Source: Paludibacter sp. 47-17
Lineage (GTDB): Bacteria > Bacteroidota > Bacteroidia > Bacteroidales > Paludibacteraceae
Length of the DNA stretch: 64,000 nucleotides
Direction: 5' to 3'
Assembly: GCA_001898935.1 (NCBI GenBank)
Contig: MKVT01000008.1
Coordinates: 1 to 64,000 of the forward strand
In this document: positions 44,577 through 54,176 of the stretch, piece after piece
Layout of the letters: each line of letters starts with the position of its first letter
How positions within the stretch are numbered: position 1 is the first letter of the stretch
Notes under the pieces: model-generated
What the model was told of the DNA's origin: nothing
The model's input: the letters and a program-made list of their open reading frames with translations, nothing else
The model's database searches: none
Made by a program: the position numbers and the translations under genes

Positions 44577-45608
44577 ATGAAAAAGTTTGTTCTCCTTTTG
44601 TCAGCGGCAGTAAGCCTGTATTCCTGTATGCCTCCGGCAGTCAACCGAGTGATTATGAAGACTTATCCTCCCCGGAGTCAGGATTCGTCGGTGGTGGTGT
44701 ACTTCTCTAAATCGGAAATCCCGGTTCATGCCGAGAACCTGGGCATAGTAAGTGTTTACGATTCGGGTGCCTCTTCCAGGTGCGATTCGGTATCGGTAGT
44801 CAACATTATCAAAGAGGAAGCACGTAAAGCAGGAGGTAATGGGGCTTATGTGTCCGAATACATCAAACCTTCGTTCTGGGGAAGTTCCTGTCACCAGATG
44901 ACGGCTTCGTTGTTGTGGATCGGCGATTTCCGGGCAGCCGCCGATACGGGCATACATCCTGTCGCCCAGCTTTCGGAATTGAAGAGAATTAAACCCGAAC
45001 GCACCTTGTCGCAGGTACAGTTGAGCCTGAATGCCGGATATGGATTCCGGACGGCAAAAATCAGCGATCAGTTGACGCAGGTTCAGCAGCAATTGCTGCG
45101 TGAATTAAAGTCGGGCATAGCGCTGGGCGCTTCCGGCTACTATTTTTTTAATGATTGGACCGGACTGGGCCTGCTTTTTTCGCAATTTAATTCGCAAGCC
45201 AATGCATTAGCCAGCACAGCTTCGGGAGCGCAAGGCATTTACAATATCCGTGAGGCCATTCGTTTTGTAGGTCCTTCTTATGCTTATCGTTTTAAGTCGG
45301 GAGAATCGTGGTTGGTTGGCATGCAATTGGCAATCGGCTACGTGGGCTTTGAACACCGGGAGACCTTGTTGAATGAGTTGTATACAGTGGAAGGAGCTAC
45401 CGCCGGCACCATGGTAGGGTTCGATGTAGAGTATAAATTTGCCCGCCGAATGGGCGCCTTTGCATCGCTTGGGCTCACTTCGGGTACGTTGACTTCGTAT
45501 ACTGAGAACAAGAATGGTGTGGTGCAGAAGGTCGAACTCGATAAAGACCGGTGGGAGGGACTGGGTACCGCCAATGTAATGCTGGGAGTTCGTTTCCATC
45601 TGAAATAA
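44577..45608 (+). CDS. Lipoprotein with a C-terminal outer-membrane beta-barrel-like region
   Basis: A 343-residue protein not assigned to a named family. The N-terminus is a lipoprotein signal (LLLSAAVSLYSC, Cys near residue 17). Residues 30-125 form a small domain with paired Cys (SSRCDSV and SSCHQM). Residues about 145-343 have alternating hydrophobic strands of an outer-membrane barrel (LSLNAGYGFRTAKI, ALGASGYYFFNDWTGLGLLF, VGPSYAYRF) and end in LGVRFHLK, with hydrophobic residues at the end as in many outer-membrane proteins. A lipoprotein/barrel combination is unusual. Its likely -7 box is TAAATTTG at 44522-44529. Confidence 0.6.
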   Translation: MKKFVLLLSAAVSLYSCMPPAVNRVIMKTYPPRSQDSSVVVYFSKSEIPVHAENLGIVSVYDSGASSRCDSVSVVNIIKEEARKAGGNGAYVSEYIKPSFWGSSCHQMTASLLWIGDFRAAADTGIHPVAQLSELKRIKPERTLSQVQLSLNAGYGFRTAKISDQLTQVQQQLLRELKSGIALGASGYYFFNDWTGLGLLFSQFNSQANALASTASGAQGIYNIREAIRFVGPSYAYRFKSGESWLVGMQLAIGYVGFEHRETLLNELYTVEGATAGTMVGFDVEYKFARRMGAFASLGLTSGTLTSYTENKNGVVQKVELDKDRWEGLGTANVMLGVRFHLK

Positions 45609-45660
45609 ACCGTCGATGCCCGTGCCGGGAGAGCGACAGCTTCCGCCGGAAGGCCACCGG

Positions 45661-48549
45661 TTATCGCACTGCTGCTGCCAGTATTTCCACCGGATGAACC
45701 GGCTTTCGTCCGGTTCCGTCGAGGATCTGGTGGCGGCAGCTCGTGCCCGGGGCGGCAAGCAGGGTCGAGCCGGGAGTGTTCCGTACTTCAGGAAAAAGAA
45801 TCAGTTCTCCGATCTTCATCGAAAGCGGGTGATGTTTTTTTTCGTACCCGAAGGATCCGGCCATCCCGCAGCAGCCCGATGGTATTTCGCTGGCGGTGTA
45901 GTTGACCGGTATGGTGAGCATGGCGAGTGTGGAGGCGGTACCGGCAAGCGCTTTCTGGTGGCAATGCCCGTGGAGGCGGATGTTGCGTGGTTCGCTGGTA
46001 AATTGCGAGCTGCTGATGCGTCCCGCCTGGTATTCGCGAACGATAAATTCGTCGATCAGCAGGGAATGACGTGCGAGCTGCGCTGCTTTATCGTGAAAAG
46101 GTTTCCGGACCAGCGCCGGGTATTCGTCGCGGAAACTCAGCAAGGCCGATGGTTCGATGCCGATCAGCGGTGTTTGTTCGTTGACTGATCCGTGCAGCAT
46201 TTCTACATTCAACTCGGCGATGCGGCGGGCCTGTTTGAGCAATCCTTTCGACAGCCAGCTCCGGCCGCTTTCCTTGTGGCGGGGCAGCAGCACGTGGTAG
46301 CCCAGCCGTACCAACAGTGTGATGGCAGCAATACCGGTTTGTACATCGGTATGATTGGTAAATTCGTCGTTGAATAAATATACCGTTTGCCGGGGGCGTA
46401 CCGGCTGTTCGGCTACCAGTTGCAGGTAGTGTTTCCGGTACCAGCGGTCGAGGGTTTGGGGTGCCAGTAGGGGCAGTATGCGTTCGGTGCTGAATCCGGC
46501 CAGCTGTTTGCTGATTTTCAGGCTTAATATTGCATTGGAGAGGCCCGGTAAAAGCGAACCCAACCGGTAGAGCCGTGCAATGGAGCCCACCAGCCATGTA
46601 CGCAGCGGCACTCCCCTGGCATCGTAGTACTGTTGCTGAAACTCCGCCTTCAGCCGGGTGATATCCACGTTCGACGGACATTCGGCCCGGCAGCCTTTGC
46701 ACGACAGGCACAATTCCATCACCCGGCGGATTTCCTCGTGGTCGAACGGATTTTTTTTAGTCGAGCGTGTCAGGTATTCGCGCAGGATATTGGCGCGAGC
46801 GCGGGTCGTGTCTTTTTCGTCGCGGGTAGCCATATAGCTCGGGCACATCAGTCCGCCGGTGATTTCTGTTTTACGACAGTCGCCCGATCCATTGCATTTT
46901 TCGGTGGCCCGCACGATTCCCTGGTCGGCCGAAAAATCGAAATAGCTGGTTATTTCTCTCACTGCTTCGCCCGGCGTATACCGTAGCTGGCTGTTCATGG
47001 GCGGAGTAGCGGTAATTTTGCCGGGATTAAAAATTCCCTGCGGATCCCAGCATTGTTTGATCGCTTCGAGCAGCCGGTAGTTGTGATCGCCTATCATGAG
47101 GGGAATGAATTCGCCGCGCAGCCGGCCGTCGCCATGTTCGCCGCTGAGCGAGCCGCGGTATTTTTTTACGAGCAGCGCCACTTCACGGCCGATGGTACGG
47201 AACAATTCCACATGTGCTTTGTTTTTGAGGTTCAAAACCGGGCGCAGATGCAGTTCGCCCGAACCGATATGGGCATGATATACGCAATCGAGCTGGTATT
47301 TTTGGATGAGTTGCCGGAAGTCGGTTATATAGGCTTCCATGCTTTTTACCGGCACTGCTGTGTCCTCGATGAGACTCACCGGCTTGGCGTCGCCCACCAT
47401 ATTGGAGAGCACTCCCAGTCCCGATTTTCGGAGGTTCCATATTTTGTTGATCTCGCTGCCGAAGATGAGGGGGAAGTGGTAGCCGAAGCCGGCCGCGCGC
47501 ATTTCCTGTTCCATGGCGTCGGCCAGTCGCCGGATTTCTTCGCGGCTGTGGCGGGCAAATTCCACGATCAGCAGTGCTGCCGGATCGCCCTGGATAAAGG
47601 CGCGGTTTTTTTGCTGTGCCAGGTTGCCTTTGGTGAGTTCGAGTATGGTGTGGTCCATGAGTTCCACGGCTCCGGGCTGGTACTTCAGTGCAATGAGGTT
47701 GGCGGCAAAGACCTGTTCGAGCCTGTTGAAGTGAATGGCCACAACGCCTTTTTCGGCTGGTGGCAGTGGCACCAGGTTGAGTTTGATTTCGGTGGTAATG
47801 GCGAGGGTTCCTTCGGAGCCGGCCAGGAGTTTACAGAGGTTGAACGGTATACCGTTGCCGGTAAAGGGGTCGGTTTCGAGGAGGAGATCGATGGCATAGC
47901 CGGTATTGCGGCGGTGCAGGGCCGGATCGGGGAACTGACTGCGGATTTCCTTCCGGTTGGTTGCATCGGAGAGCAGTTCGCGGAGGTGCCGGTAAATGCG
48001 ATTCTCGAGTGCTGTGCCCTCACATTTCATCCGGAATTCCTCTGTTGTAAGCGCCTTCAATTCCACCTCGCTGCCATCGCTGAGCAAGACTTTCACCGCC
48101 AGCAAGTGATCGCGGGTGCTCCCGTACAGTATCGAATGGGCTCCGCAGGAATTATTGCCTACCATTCCACCCATCATGCAGCGGTTGGAAGTAGAGGTTT
48201 CGGGTCCGAAAAACAGCCCGTGCGGAGCCAGAAATTTATTCAGTTCGTCGAGAATCACACCGGGTTGCACCCGTACCCAGCGTTCTGCCGTATTCAGTTC
48301 CAGTATCCTGGTGAAATGCCGCGAAAGGTCGACCACTATTCCTTTTCCCACCACCTGGCCGGCCAACGAAGTACCGGCAGTTCTCGGTATCAGGGCCGTC
48401 TTTTTTGCGTGGGCATAACGAATCAATGCTTTTAAATCGCCGGTTGAAGCAGGATAGCTCACGGCCTCGGGAATTTCGCGGTAGGCCGAGGCATCGGTGG
48501 CATAGAGCGTACGGTGCAGGATATCGGTATGTAAAGGGGGCAGGTTCAT
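45661..48549 (-). CDS. FAD-binding and iron-sulfur oxidoreductase (D-lactate/2-hydroxyacid dehydrogenase type)
   Basis: A 962-residue fusion of a GlcD-like FAD-linked dehydrogenase (residues 1-510) and a GlcF-like iron-sulfur part. The FAD domain has PRTAGTSLAGQVVGKGIVVD and GPETSTSNRCMMGGMVGNNS. The C-terminal part has a cluster motif CLSCKGCRAECPSNVD (about 625-640) and Cys-rich segments HGHCHQKAL and PSGCCGMAGSFG. It resembles the YdiJ/D-2-hydroxyglutarate and D-lactate dehydrogenase group and would pass electrons to quinone or another acceptor at the membrane. The precise 2-hydroxyacid cannot be read. It is convergent with the preceding gene. Confidence 0.88.
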   Translation of the reverse strand: MNLPPLHTDILHRTLYATDASAYREIPEAVSYPASTGDLKALIRYAHAKKTALIPRTAGTSLAGQVVGKGIVVDLSRHFTRILELNTAERWVRVQPGVILDELNKFLAPHGLFFGPETSTSNRCMMGGMVGNNSCGAHSILYGSTRDHLLAVKVLLSDGSEVELKALTTEEFRMKCEGTALENRIYRHLRELLSDATNRKEIRSQFPDPALHRRNTGYAIDLLLETDPFTGNGIPFNLCKLLAGSEGTLAITTEIKLNLVPLPPAEKGVVAIHFNRLEQVFAANLIALKYQPGAVELMDHTILELTKGNLAQQKNRAFIQGDPAALLIVEFARHSREEIRRLADAMEQEMRAAGFGYHFPLIFGSEINKIWNLRKSGLGVLSNMVGDAKPVSLIEDTAVPVKSMEAYITDFRQLIQKYQLDCVYHAHIGSGELHLRPVLNLKNKAHVELFRTIGREVALLVKKYRGSLSGEHGDGRLRGEFIPLMIGDHNYRLLEAIKQCWDPQGIFNPGKITATPPMNSQLRYTPGEAVREITSYFDFSADQGIVRATEKCNGSGDCRKTEITGGLMCPSYMATRDEKDTTRARANILREYLTRSTKKNPFDHEEIRRVMELCLSCKGCRAECPSNVDITRLKAEFQQQYYDARGVPLRTWLVGSIARLYRLGSLLPGLSNAILSLKISKQLAGFSTERILPLLAPQTLDRWYRKHYLQLVAEQPVRPRQTVYLFNDEFTNHTDVQTGIAAITLLVRLGYHVLLPRHKESGRSWLSKGLLKQARRIAELNVEMLHGSVNEQTPLIGIEPSALLSFRDEYPALVRKPFHDKAAQLARHSLLIDEFIVREYQAGRISSSQFTSEPRNIRLHGHCHQKALAGTASTLAMLTIPVNYTASEIPSGCCGMAGSFGYEKKHHPLSMKIGELILFPEVRNTPGSTLLAAPGTSCRHQILDGTGRKPVHPVEILAAAVR

Positions 48550-48561
48550 GATTGCAGGCGC

Positions 48562-49257
48562 TTACAACCAATTTCGCAATTCACTCAGATGGTTGATGAT
48601 ATAGGTTGCAGGTTGATTGTCGTTCGCTTTTCCTTCGAGAGGGAAATACACCTGGTCGATCCGGGCATTGATGGCCCCCTGTATGTCCGCTGCGTACGAA
48701 TCGCCGATCATAATACATTCTTCGGGCCGGGCGCCATTGAGCTGCATGGCATATTCAAAAATCTTGGGGTCGGGTTTTAAGGCTCCGGCTTCTTCCGACA
48801 GTACAATATGAGTGAAATAGCTGCCGATCCCCGCACTGGCGATTTTCCGGTGCTGGGTCTCTTTAAATCCATTGGAGATGAGCGTAAGCGGATAGTTGGC
48901 CGATAAATAGCCGAGTATTTCCATCGCCCCGGGCATTAATACTTTCTGAGTAGGCAGGATATCGAGGTACTGGTGGCCTATTTCCTCGGCCAATGCAGCA
49001 TCGTCGACTCCCATTTTGGATAAAGGGTAGCGAAAACGTTCGGCTTTCAGGTACTCCTGGGTTATTTCGCCTTTGCCATACGCCTCCCACAATTCGATAT
49101 TCCGCTTGGCATAGATACGGAAAAATTCGTCGAAATCCGTAAAATAACGATCAAGCCCGCGATCGTCGAACATCAGTTCGAGCGAAATGCGGGCGTTGGT
49201 ATGAAAATCCCAAAGGGTATCGTCGAGATCGATAAATACAAACCGGTACTGCTTCAT
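48562..49257 (-). CDS. yjjG: YjjG-family pyrimidine nucleotidase (HAD)
   Basis: A 231-residue HAD phosphatase of the YjjG group, which removes phosphate from non-canonical pyrimidine nucleotides and protects DNA from them. Motif I is FIDLDDTLWD with Asp10 and Asp12, motif II is TLISNGFKETQ, and motif IV is CIMIGDSYAADIQGA. It lies 12 bp upstream of the FAD-FeS oxidoreductase on the same strand. Confidence 0.88.
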   Translation of the reverse strand: MKQYRFVFIDLDDTLWDFHTNARISLELMFDDRGLDRYFTDFDEFFRIYAKRNIELWEAYGKGEITQEYLKAERFRYPLSKMGVDDAALAEEIGHQYLDILPTQKVLMPGAMEILGYLSANYPLTLISNGFKETQHRKIASAGIGSYFTHIVLSEEAGALKPDPKIFEYAMQLNGARPEECIMIGDSYAADIQGAINARIDQVYFPLEGKANDNQPATYIINHLSELRNWL

Positions 49258-49259
49258 TG

Positions 49260-50132
49260 TTAATCCACTTCAATTACTAAATATTTGCTGACGCTCCAGA
49301 ATTTTTCGGTGTCGGTTATCAGTAATGTGAAGCTATCGTTTTCTTTTTCGAGCGAATACGATGATTTGGGATGAGTACTTAAGATTTTTGCACGCGACGA
49401 ATACAGGGGAATCGATTTGGTTTTACGGGCATCGATACGTACGAAATAGTTTTTGTTGAAGTCGCTTTCCAATACGCGGCTCGGGCGGAACCAGCCATCG
49501 GAAGTTACAATCCGTTGTTCTTTCAGTTCGCTTTTAGTTCCGAATACGTACCATGCCGTATGTATGGCTTCGTCTTGCTCCTTGATTTTAGTCGTTTTAA
49601 CCTCGTTTTCCTCTTTCAGATTTTCAACATTTGCACTGATGGTTTCAATCTCGTCGCTTAATTCATAGATAAGCGCGTCTTTTTCTTCCAGCCGGGCTTC
49701 CAGCTCTTTCACCTTCAGTGTTTCTTCTTCCAGGGCTTTTGTAAGCCGGGTGATCGTACGTTCGAGTTCCGACGACTGGATGGTGCTCCGTTTGAGTTTC
49801 CGTTTGAGTTGTTCGATTTCCTCCCGGTTTACCTTCAGCATTTCGTTGATGTAGGCCAAATCGTCGGTGAGTTTGTTTCGGGTGTCCATGTCGGTATCTT
49901 CGCCAATGGGCTGCAACGAAATTATTTTTTCGGCATTTTTGATTTTTTCAATATTGGCTTCGATTTGATTCATGGTGGCAAAATAGCTGTCGATTTCTTC
50001 CTGCATCTTTTGCTGAACACGTTCGAGCGAGTCCCTTTCGGCCTGCAGGGCTTCATAATCGCCCGATTTTGAGTGACAACCCGTTAAAATCGAGGAAAAA
50101 ACGACCAGTAAAAGAAGATATGTTGACTTCAT
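49260..50132 (-). CDS. Coiled-coil lipoprotein
   Basis: A 290-residue protein starting at ATG 50132 (MKSTYLLLLVV). A lipoprotein signal ends in SILTGC (Cys about 18). A long coiled coil follows, about residues 30-200 (heptads such as EEIEQLKRKLKRSTIQ and VKELEARLEEKDALIYELSDE), then a C-terminal beta-rich domain (AWYVFGTKSELKEQRIV, SDFNKNYFVRIDARKTKSI). It is probably an envelope-anchored structural or scaffold protein; no named function is recognised. It ends 2 bp from yjjG and may be in its operon. Confidence 0.7.
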   Translation of the reverse strand: MKSTYLLLLVVFSSILTGCHSKSGDYEALQAERDSLERVQQKMQEEIDSYFATMNQIEANIEKIKNAEKIISLQPIGEDTDMDTRNKLTDDLAYINEMLKVNREEIEQLKRKLKRSTIQSSELERTITRLTKALEEETLKVKELEARLEEKDALIYELSDEIETISANVENLKEENEVKTTKIKEQDEAIHTAWYVFGTKSELKEQRIVTSDGWFRPSRVLESDFNKNYFVRIDARKTKSIPLYSSRAKILSTHPKSSYSLEKENDSFTLLITDTEKFWSVSKYLVIEVD

Positions 50133-50216
50133 AGGACAAACGCAAAACATAGATGTTAAATAATTGCTATCAATATACGAAAAACAGCGCAAAAATCCGG
50201 TACAAAATTACTCTTA

Positions 50217-50885
50217 TTATTCTAATCCTGCAACAATTAACACAATTTCACCTTTAGGCGGGTGTTGGGTATACCAGGCGCTCAGTCCGGCAAGGGTATC
50301 GCGGCGCACTTCTTCGTGCAGCTTCGATATTTCACGGGCCACTGAGGCCCGGCGCTCGCCGCCCATCACCTCGGCCAACTGGTCGAGGGTCTTTACCAAC
50401 CGGAATGGCGATTCGTAGAAAATCATCGTTCTCGATTCTTCGGCCAGGTTGCGTAAACGAGTCTGGCGACCTTTTTTCTGCGGCAGAAATCCTTCAAAGC
50501 AGAAGCGGTCGTTGGGCAAACCAGAGCTCACCAGTGCCGGTACAAAGGCGGTAGCACCCGGAAGGCACTCGACTTCGATCTCGTTTTCGACACAGGTTCG
50601 TACCACTAAAAAACCAGGGTCGGATATTGCCGGCGTACCGGCATCGGAAATCAAGGCAACGGTTTGTCCGGCTTTAATACGCTGGACGATGCTTTCCACC
50701 GTTTTGTGTTCGTTGAATTTATGATGCGAAATCATCGGAGTGCCGATTTCGAAATGCTTGAGCAGGAAGCCGCTGGTACGGGTGTCTTCGGCCAGGATCA
50801 AATCGGCCTCGCGAAGAATCCGTATCGCCCTGAACGTCATATCTTCCAGATTTCCTACCGGAGTGGGAACGATGTACAGTTTCAT
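50217..50885 (-). CDS. rsmI: 16S rRNA (cytidine1402-2'-O)-methyltransferase
   Basis: A 222-residue SAM-dependent tetrapyrrole-methylase-fold enzyme that 2'-O-methylates C1402 in the decoding centre of 16S rRNA. Hallmarks are the N-terminal LYIVPTPVGNLEDMT, LAEDTRTSGFLLKHF and ISDAGTPAISDPGFLVV, and the C-terminal PKGEIVLIVAG. Confidence 0.95.
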   Translation of the reverse strand: MKLYIVPTPVGNLEDMTFRAIRILREADLILAEDTRTSGFLLKHFEIGTPMISHHKFNEHKTVESIVQRIKAGQTVALISDAGTPAISDPGFLVVRTCVENEIEVECLPGATAFVPALVSSGLPNDRFCFEGFLPQKKGRQTRLRNLAEESRTMIFYESPFRLVKTLDQLAEVMGGERRASVAREISKLHEEVRRDTLAGLSAWYTQHPPKGEIVLIVAGLE

Positions 50886-50894
50886 ACCTGGTGT

Positions 50895-51830
50895 TTATAA
50901 AAACTTGCGACGAACGATGGCATAGAGGTCGCGTGCGGCTTCATTGTCGTCGGACCACCCGTATTTTTTTTGTAAAAAAGCTTCAATTTCCTGGTAACTT
51001 GCCAATAAGTTGATGTAGTTGAGCATCTTGTTCATCTCTTCGCCATTGTTGCGGAATAGTTCCCGCTGAAAGCGGAACCGGTCGCCGATACTGATGGCCT
51101 GACGTATATCGTCAATTTTTTTGTTAGCCAGCGAATTGCTCCATCGGTCGGTTTCGCCCGTCGAATGCATTTCGTTGCGGGTCATTCCCGAGGCCAGACG
51201 TTCGCCCAGCGTAGATTTTTTGTCGTCGGACGCAGGAGCAGCACTGTACGGAGTATCGACTGCAGGGCTGGCAACAGGCTTTGGTTCCAGGGCAGGAGCC
51301 GTACTTTCCGGAGTTTCCTCTTCCGGTTCGGTCATGGCGGCCCCCCCGACACGATTTTCAACCGTTGCGGCTTCCCGGACGGGTTCGGACAGGTCGTCTC
51401 CGGTTCCGTTGTCAGTTTCTATCAGCTCAGGACCCTGTTCTTCTACTTCGTCTTCCTCTGTTTCGGGTTCTTCTTTTTCCTTGTCCTCCGGTTCCTCCTC
51501 CATCTCCGTTGCTTCTTCTTCCTCTTCGTCTTCTTCCGGTCGGATCTGTTCTTCCTCCGCCTCCTGTGTTATATCCGGTTGAATTTCAATTACTTCCGCC
51601 TCTTCTTCGAATGTTTCGGTAGTCATTTCCGTTCCGGCCGGAACGACCACAGGCTCATCCTGTTTCCATTCGCTCAGTTCATACAAATACTCTTTTATGT
51701 CGTTGGTTTTTAACTGGGCAAGGTGGATCAACGCCCGTGGATAGGAGGTCATTTCCTCAAATCCGTCGGTAAGTAAAATAAGGTCGTCGATATTTTTTTT
51801 TAATAGTTTGACTATCAGTTCTCTGTTCAT
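50895..51830 (-). CDS. Acidic protein of unknown function with a Glu-rich linker
   Basis: A 311-residue cytoplasmic protein without a recognised family. Residues 1-60 are a small helical domain (LIVKLLKKNIDDLILLTDGF). Residues about 70-155 are extremely acidic (runs such as EEDEEEEEATEMEEEPED). A Pro/Ala-rich linker reaches about 205. A compact helical C-terminal domain (about 210-311) contains LGERLASGMTRNEMHS, ISIGDRFRFQRELF and FLQKKYGWSDDNEAA. The acidic linker suggests a long flexible tether between two ordered modules. It is transcribed away from tdk and sits 9 bp upstream of rsmI, so ribosome- or nucleotide-related roles are guesses only. Confidence 0.75.
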   Translation of the reverse strand: MNRELIVKLLKKNIDDLILLTDGFEEMTSYPRALIHLAQLKTNDIKEYLYELSEWKQDEPVVVPAGTEMTTETFEEEAEVIEIQPDITQEAEEEQIRPEEDEEEEEATEMEEEPEDKEKEEPETEEDEVEEQGPELIETDNGTGDDLSEPVREAATVENRVGGAAMTEPEEETPESTAPALEPKPVASPAVDTPYSAAPASDDKKSTLGERLASGMTRNEMHSTGETDRWSNSLANKKIDDIRQAISIGDRFRFQRELFRNNGEEMNKMLNYINLLASYQEIEAFLQKKYGWSDDNEAARDLYAIVRRKFL

Positions 51831-51869
51831 ATCTTTTCAAATTTTGCTTTTTTCAACACTATTTTTTTA

Positions 51870-51877
51870 TATTTTTG
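51870..51877 (+). promoter_or_regulatory. Putative -7 box of tdk
   Basis: TATTTTTG fits TAnnTTTG, 92 bp upstream of the tdk ATG. A 6-bp stem, GCACGG/CCGTGC, lies just downstream in the leader. Confidence 0.45.
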
Positions 51878-51968
51878 CACGGTAAACCCCGCCCGTGCAA
51901 AAGCGGTGTAAAGTTAGTGATTTCACGTTGATTACAGAATAAAAATAAGCTAAAATTCAGAAAATATC

Positions 51969-52550
51969 ATGATCTATTCAGAGCAGAACAGTTTGTCGGC
52001 CCAAAAACGGGGCAGTATTGAGGTTATATGCGGCTCCATGTTTTCGGGCAAAACCGAAGAACTGATTCGCAGGCTCAAAAGGGCTCAGTTTGCCAAGCAA
52101 ACGGTTGAAATTTTTAAACCCAAAATCGATACGCGTTACTCCGACGATGAAGTTGTTTCGCACGACCGGAATTCAATTCGTTCCACTCCGGTCGATTCGT
52201 CGGGAAGTATCTTGCTCATGACCAACGATGTAGATGTGGTAGGAATCGATGAAGCGCAATTTTTCGACGAAGGACTGGTGGAGGTCTGTAACCGGTTGGC
52301 CGAGCAGGGAATACGTGTTATAATTGCCGGCCTGGATATGGATTACAAAGGGATTCCTTTCGGGCCGATGCCGGCCTTAATGGCCATTGCCGAAGATGTA
52401 TATAAAGTCCATGCCATTTGCGTTCGCTGCGGTTCGCTGGCGTATGTATCGCACCGCCTGGTTGAAAGCGATAAGCGGGTATTGCTGGGCGAAACGCAGG
52501 AGTACGAGCCTATCTGCAGGGAATGTTTCCGAAAAACCCGACTGGCATAA
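51969..52550 (+). CDS. tdk: Thymidine kinase
   Basis: A 193-residue type II thymidine kinase that phosphorylates thymidine for salvage. The Walker A motif is [15 protein letters not shown], the lid and catalytic base region is DEAQFFDEG, and the Zn-binding Cys pairs are CVRCGSLA and CREC near the C-terminus. It is divergent from the acidic protein gene. Confidence 0.95.
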   Translation: MIYSEQNSLSAQKRGSIEVICGSMFSGKTEELIRRLKRAQFAKQTVEIFKPKIDTRYSDDEVVSHDRNSIRSTPVDSSGSILLMTNDVDVVGIDEAQFFDEGLVEVCNRLAEQGIRVIIAGLDMDYKGIPFGPMPALMAIAEDVYKVHAICVRCGSLAYVSHRLVESDKRVLLGETQEYEPICRECFRKTRLA

Positions 52551-52618
52551 AATTCAGTTTCAGTACATTTTTAATGTATTTTTATAAAATGCAAGCTTAT
52601 AATTTGTAAATATTTATG

Positions 52619-52626
52619 TATGTTTG
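52619..52626 (+). promoter_or_regulatory. Putative -7 box of the peptide transporter gene
   Basis: TATGTTTG fits TAnnTTTG, 50 bp upstream of the start at 52677. No consensus -33 box. Confidence 0.4.
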
Positions 52627-52676
52627 CCGACTGAAATTGTAAATTAAATCAAGTCAAAACGTAAAAAAGGATTCTT

Positions 52677-54176
52677 ATGTTCAAAAATCATCCTAAGGGC
52701 CTCATCCCGGCAGCACTTGCCAATATGGGAGAACGATTCGGGTTTTATACCATGATGGCCATCCTTACTTTGTTCCTGATGTCGAAATTCAACATCTCGG
52801 GAACCGAAGCCGGTTCACTTTATTCCATCTTTTACGGCGCCATTTATATTCTGGCATTGGTGGGTGGTATCATTGCCGACCGTCTTCGCAATTATAAGGG
52901 CACTATTATCACCGGACTTATTATTATGTCGGTCGGATATGTGCTGTTGGCCATGCCGGCGCTCATCACCACCCAGTACATTGCACTGGCTGCCTTACTG
53001 GTGATTGCTTTTGGTAACGGATTGTTCAAAGGCAACCTTCAGGCTCTGGTGGGACAGATGTACGATAACGAACAGTACCGCGATAAACGTGATTCGGGAT
53101 TTCAGATTTTCTATATGTTTATTAATATCGGCGCCATGTTCGCTCCTTTCCTGGCCACCTGGGTGCGCAATACTTTTGTTAAAATGCAGGGGTATGCCTA
53201 CAATGCCGATCTCCCGGGGCTTTGCCATCAGTACCTGGATGGCAAGATGAGCGAAGAGGTGATTGGCGGCCGTTTTACCGAACTGGCAACGACGGTTTCG
53301 GGCGGGGTTACACCGGTCGATTTTTCGGCGTTTGCAGTAAGCTATCTCGATGCATTTAACACCGGTTTCCATTATGCGTTTCTGACTGCTGTGGCTGCCA
53401 TGCTCGTGTCGCTGGTTATTTTCCTGGCCACCAAACGTCATCTTCCGACTCCCCGCGCCAAAGAAAAAGTGAAACCCAATATCTCTGCCGAAGAAATCAG
53501 AGCGAATGCCCACGAAATCCGTCAGCGTATTTATGCCTTACTGGCGGTGTTCGGTATTGTTATTTTCTTCTGGTTCTCGTTCCATCAGAACGGACTTACG
53601 CTTACTTATTTTGCCAAGGACTATACTTTATTGGGCGGTATTTTCCCATCGGCGGAGATTTTCCAGTCCATCAACCCGATTCTGGTTGTATTGCTTACAC
53701 CCATCGTGATCGGTGTGTTCGGACGGATGGCGAAAAAAGGCAAAGAACCTTCGACTCCGAAGAAGATTGCGATCGGGATGGGTATTGCCGCTTCAGCGTT
53801 TGTTCTGATGGCCGCCGGATCGATTGGTTTGCCCTTGTTGAGCGACGTAACTGCACAGGGAGGACTGACCGACGAACTGCGTGTAACTCCCTGGTTGCTG
53901 TTCTTCACGTATTTTATTCTTACTGTGGCCGAACTGTTTATTTCTCCCCTCGGACTTTCGTTTGTGTCGAAAGTAGCTCCTCCTCACATGCAGGGACTCA
54001 TGCAGGGAGGATGGCTCACCGCTACGGCCGTAGGTAACTTTTCGTTGTTCCTCGGTGCAATGATGTATGAAAACATTTCCATTTCCATTACCTGGACGGT
54101 GTTCGTGGCGGTGTGCCTGGTGTCGATGTTTGTAATGCTCGGAATGGTGAAATGGCTCGAAAAAGTGGCTAAGTAA
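52677..54176 (+). CDS. Proton-coupled oligopeptide transporter (POT/PTR family)
   Basis: A 499-residue, 12- to 14-helix inner-membrane transporter that takes up di- and tripeptides with protons. The family motif is NMGERFGFYTMMAI (ExxERFxYY type, residues 17-30), with GGIIADRLRNYKG and an FYMFINIGAMFAPF motif. A long cytosolic loop near residue 260 is rich in basic and acidic residues. Its 3' end overlaps the convergent phosphatase gene by 8 bp. Confidence 0.93.
   Translation: MFKNHPKGLIPAALANMGERFGFYTMMAILTLFLMSKFNISGTEAGSLYSIFYGAIYILALVGGIIADRLRNYKGTIITGLIIMSVGYVLLAMPALITTQYIALAALLVIAFGNGLFKGNLQALVGQMYDNEQYRDKRDSGFQIFYMFINIGAMFAPFLATWVRNTFVKMQGYAYNADLPGLCHQYLDGKMSEEVIGGRFTELATTVSGGVTPVDFSAFAVSYLDAFNTGFHYAFLTAVAAMLVSLVIFLATKRHLPTPRAKEKVKPNISAEEIRANAHEIRQRIYALLAVFGIVIFFWFSFHQNGLTLTYFAKDYTLLGGIFPSAEIFQSINPILVVLLTPIVIGVFGRMAKKGKEPSTPKKIAIGMGIAASAFVLMAAGSIGLPLLSDVTAQGGLTDELRVTPWLLFFTYFILTVAELFISPLGLSFVSKVAPPHMQGLMQGGWLTATAVGNFSLFLGAMMYENISISITWTVFVAVCLVSMFVMLGMVKWLEKVAK

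Noticed and set aside
47053-48435. 460-codon plus-strand frame inside the FAD-FeS oxidoreductase
   Set aside because: It is antisense to a firmly identified gene and shows no domain.
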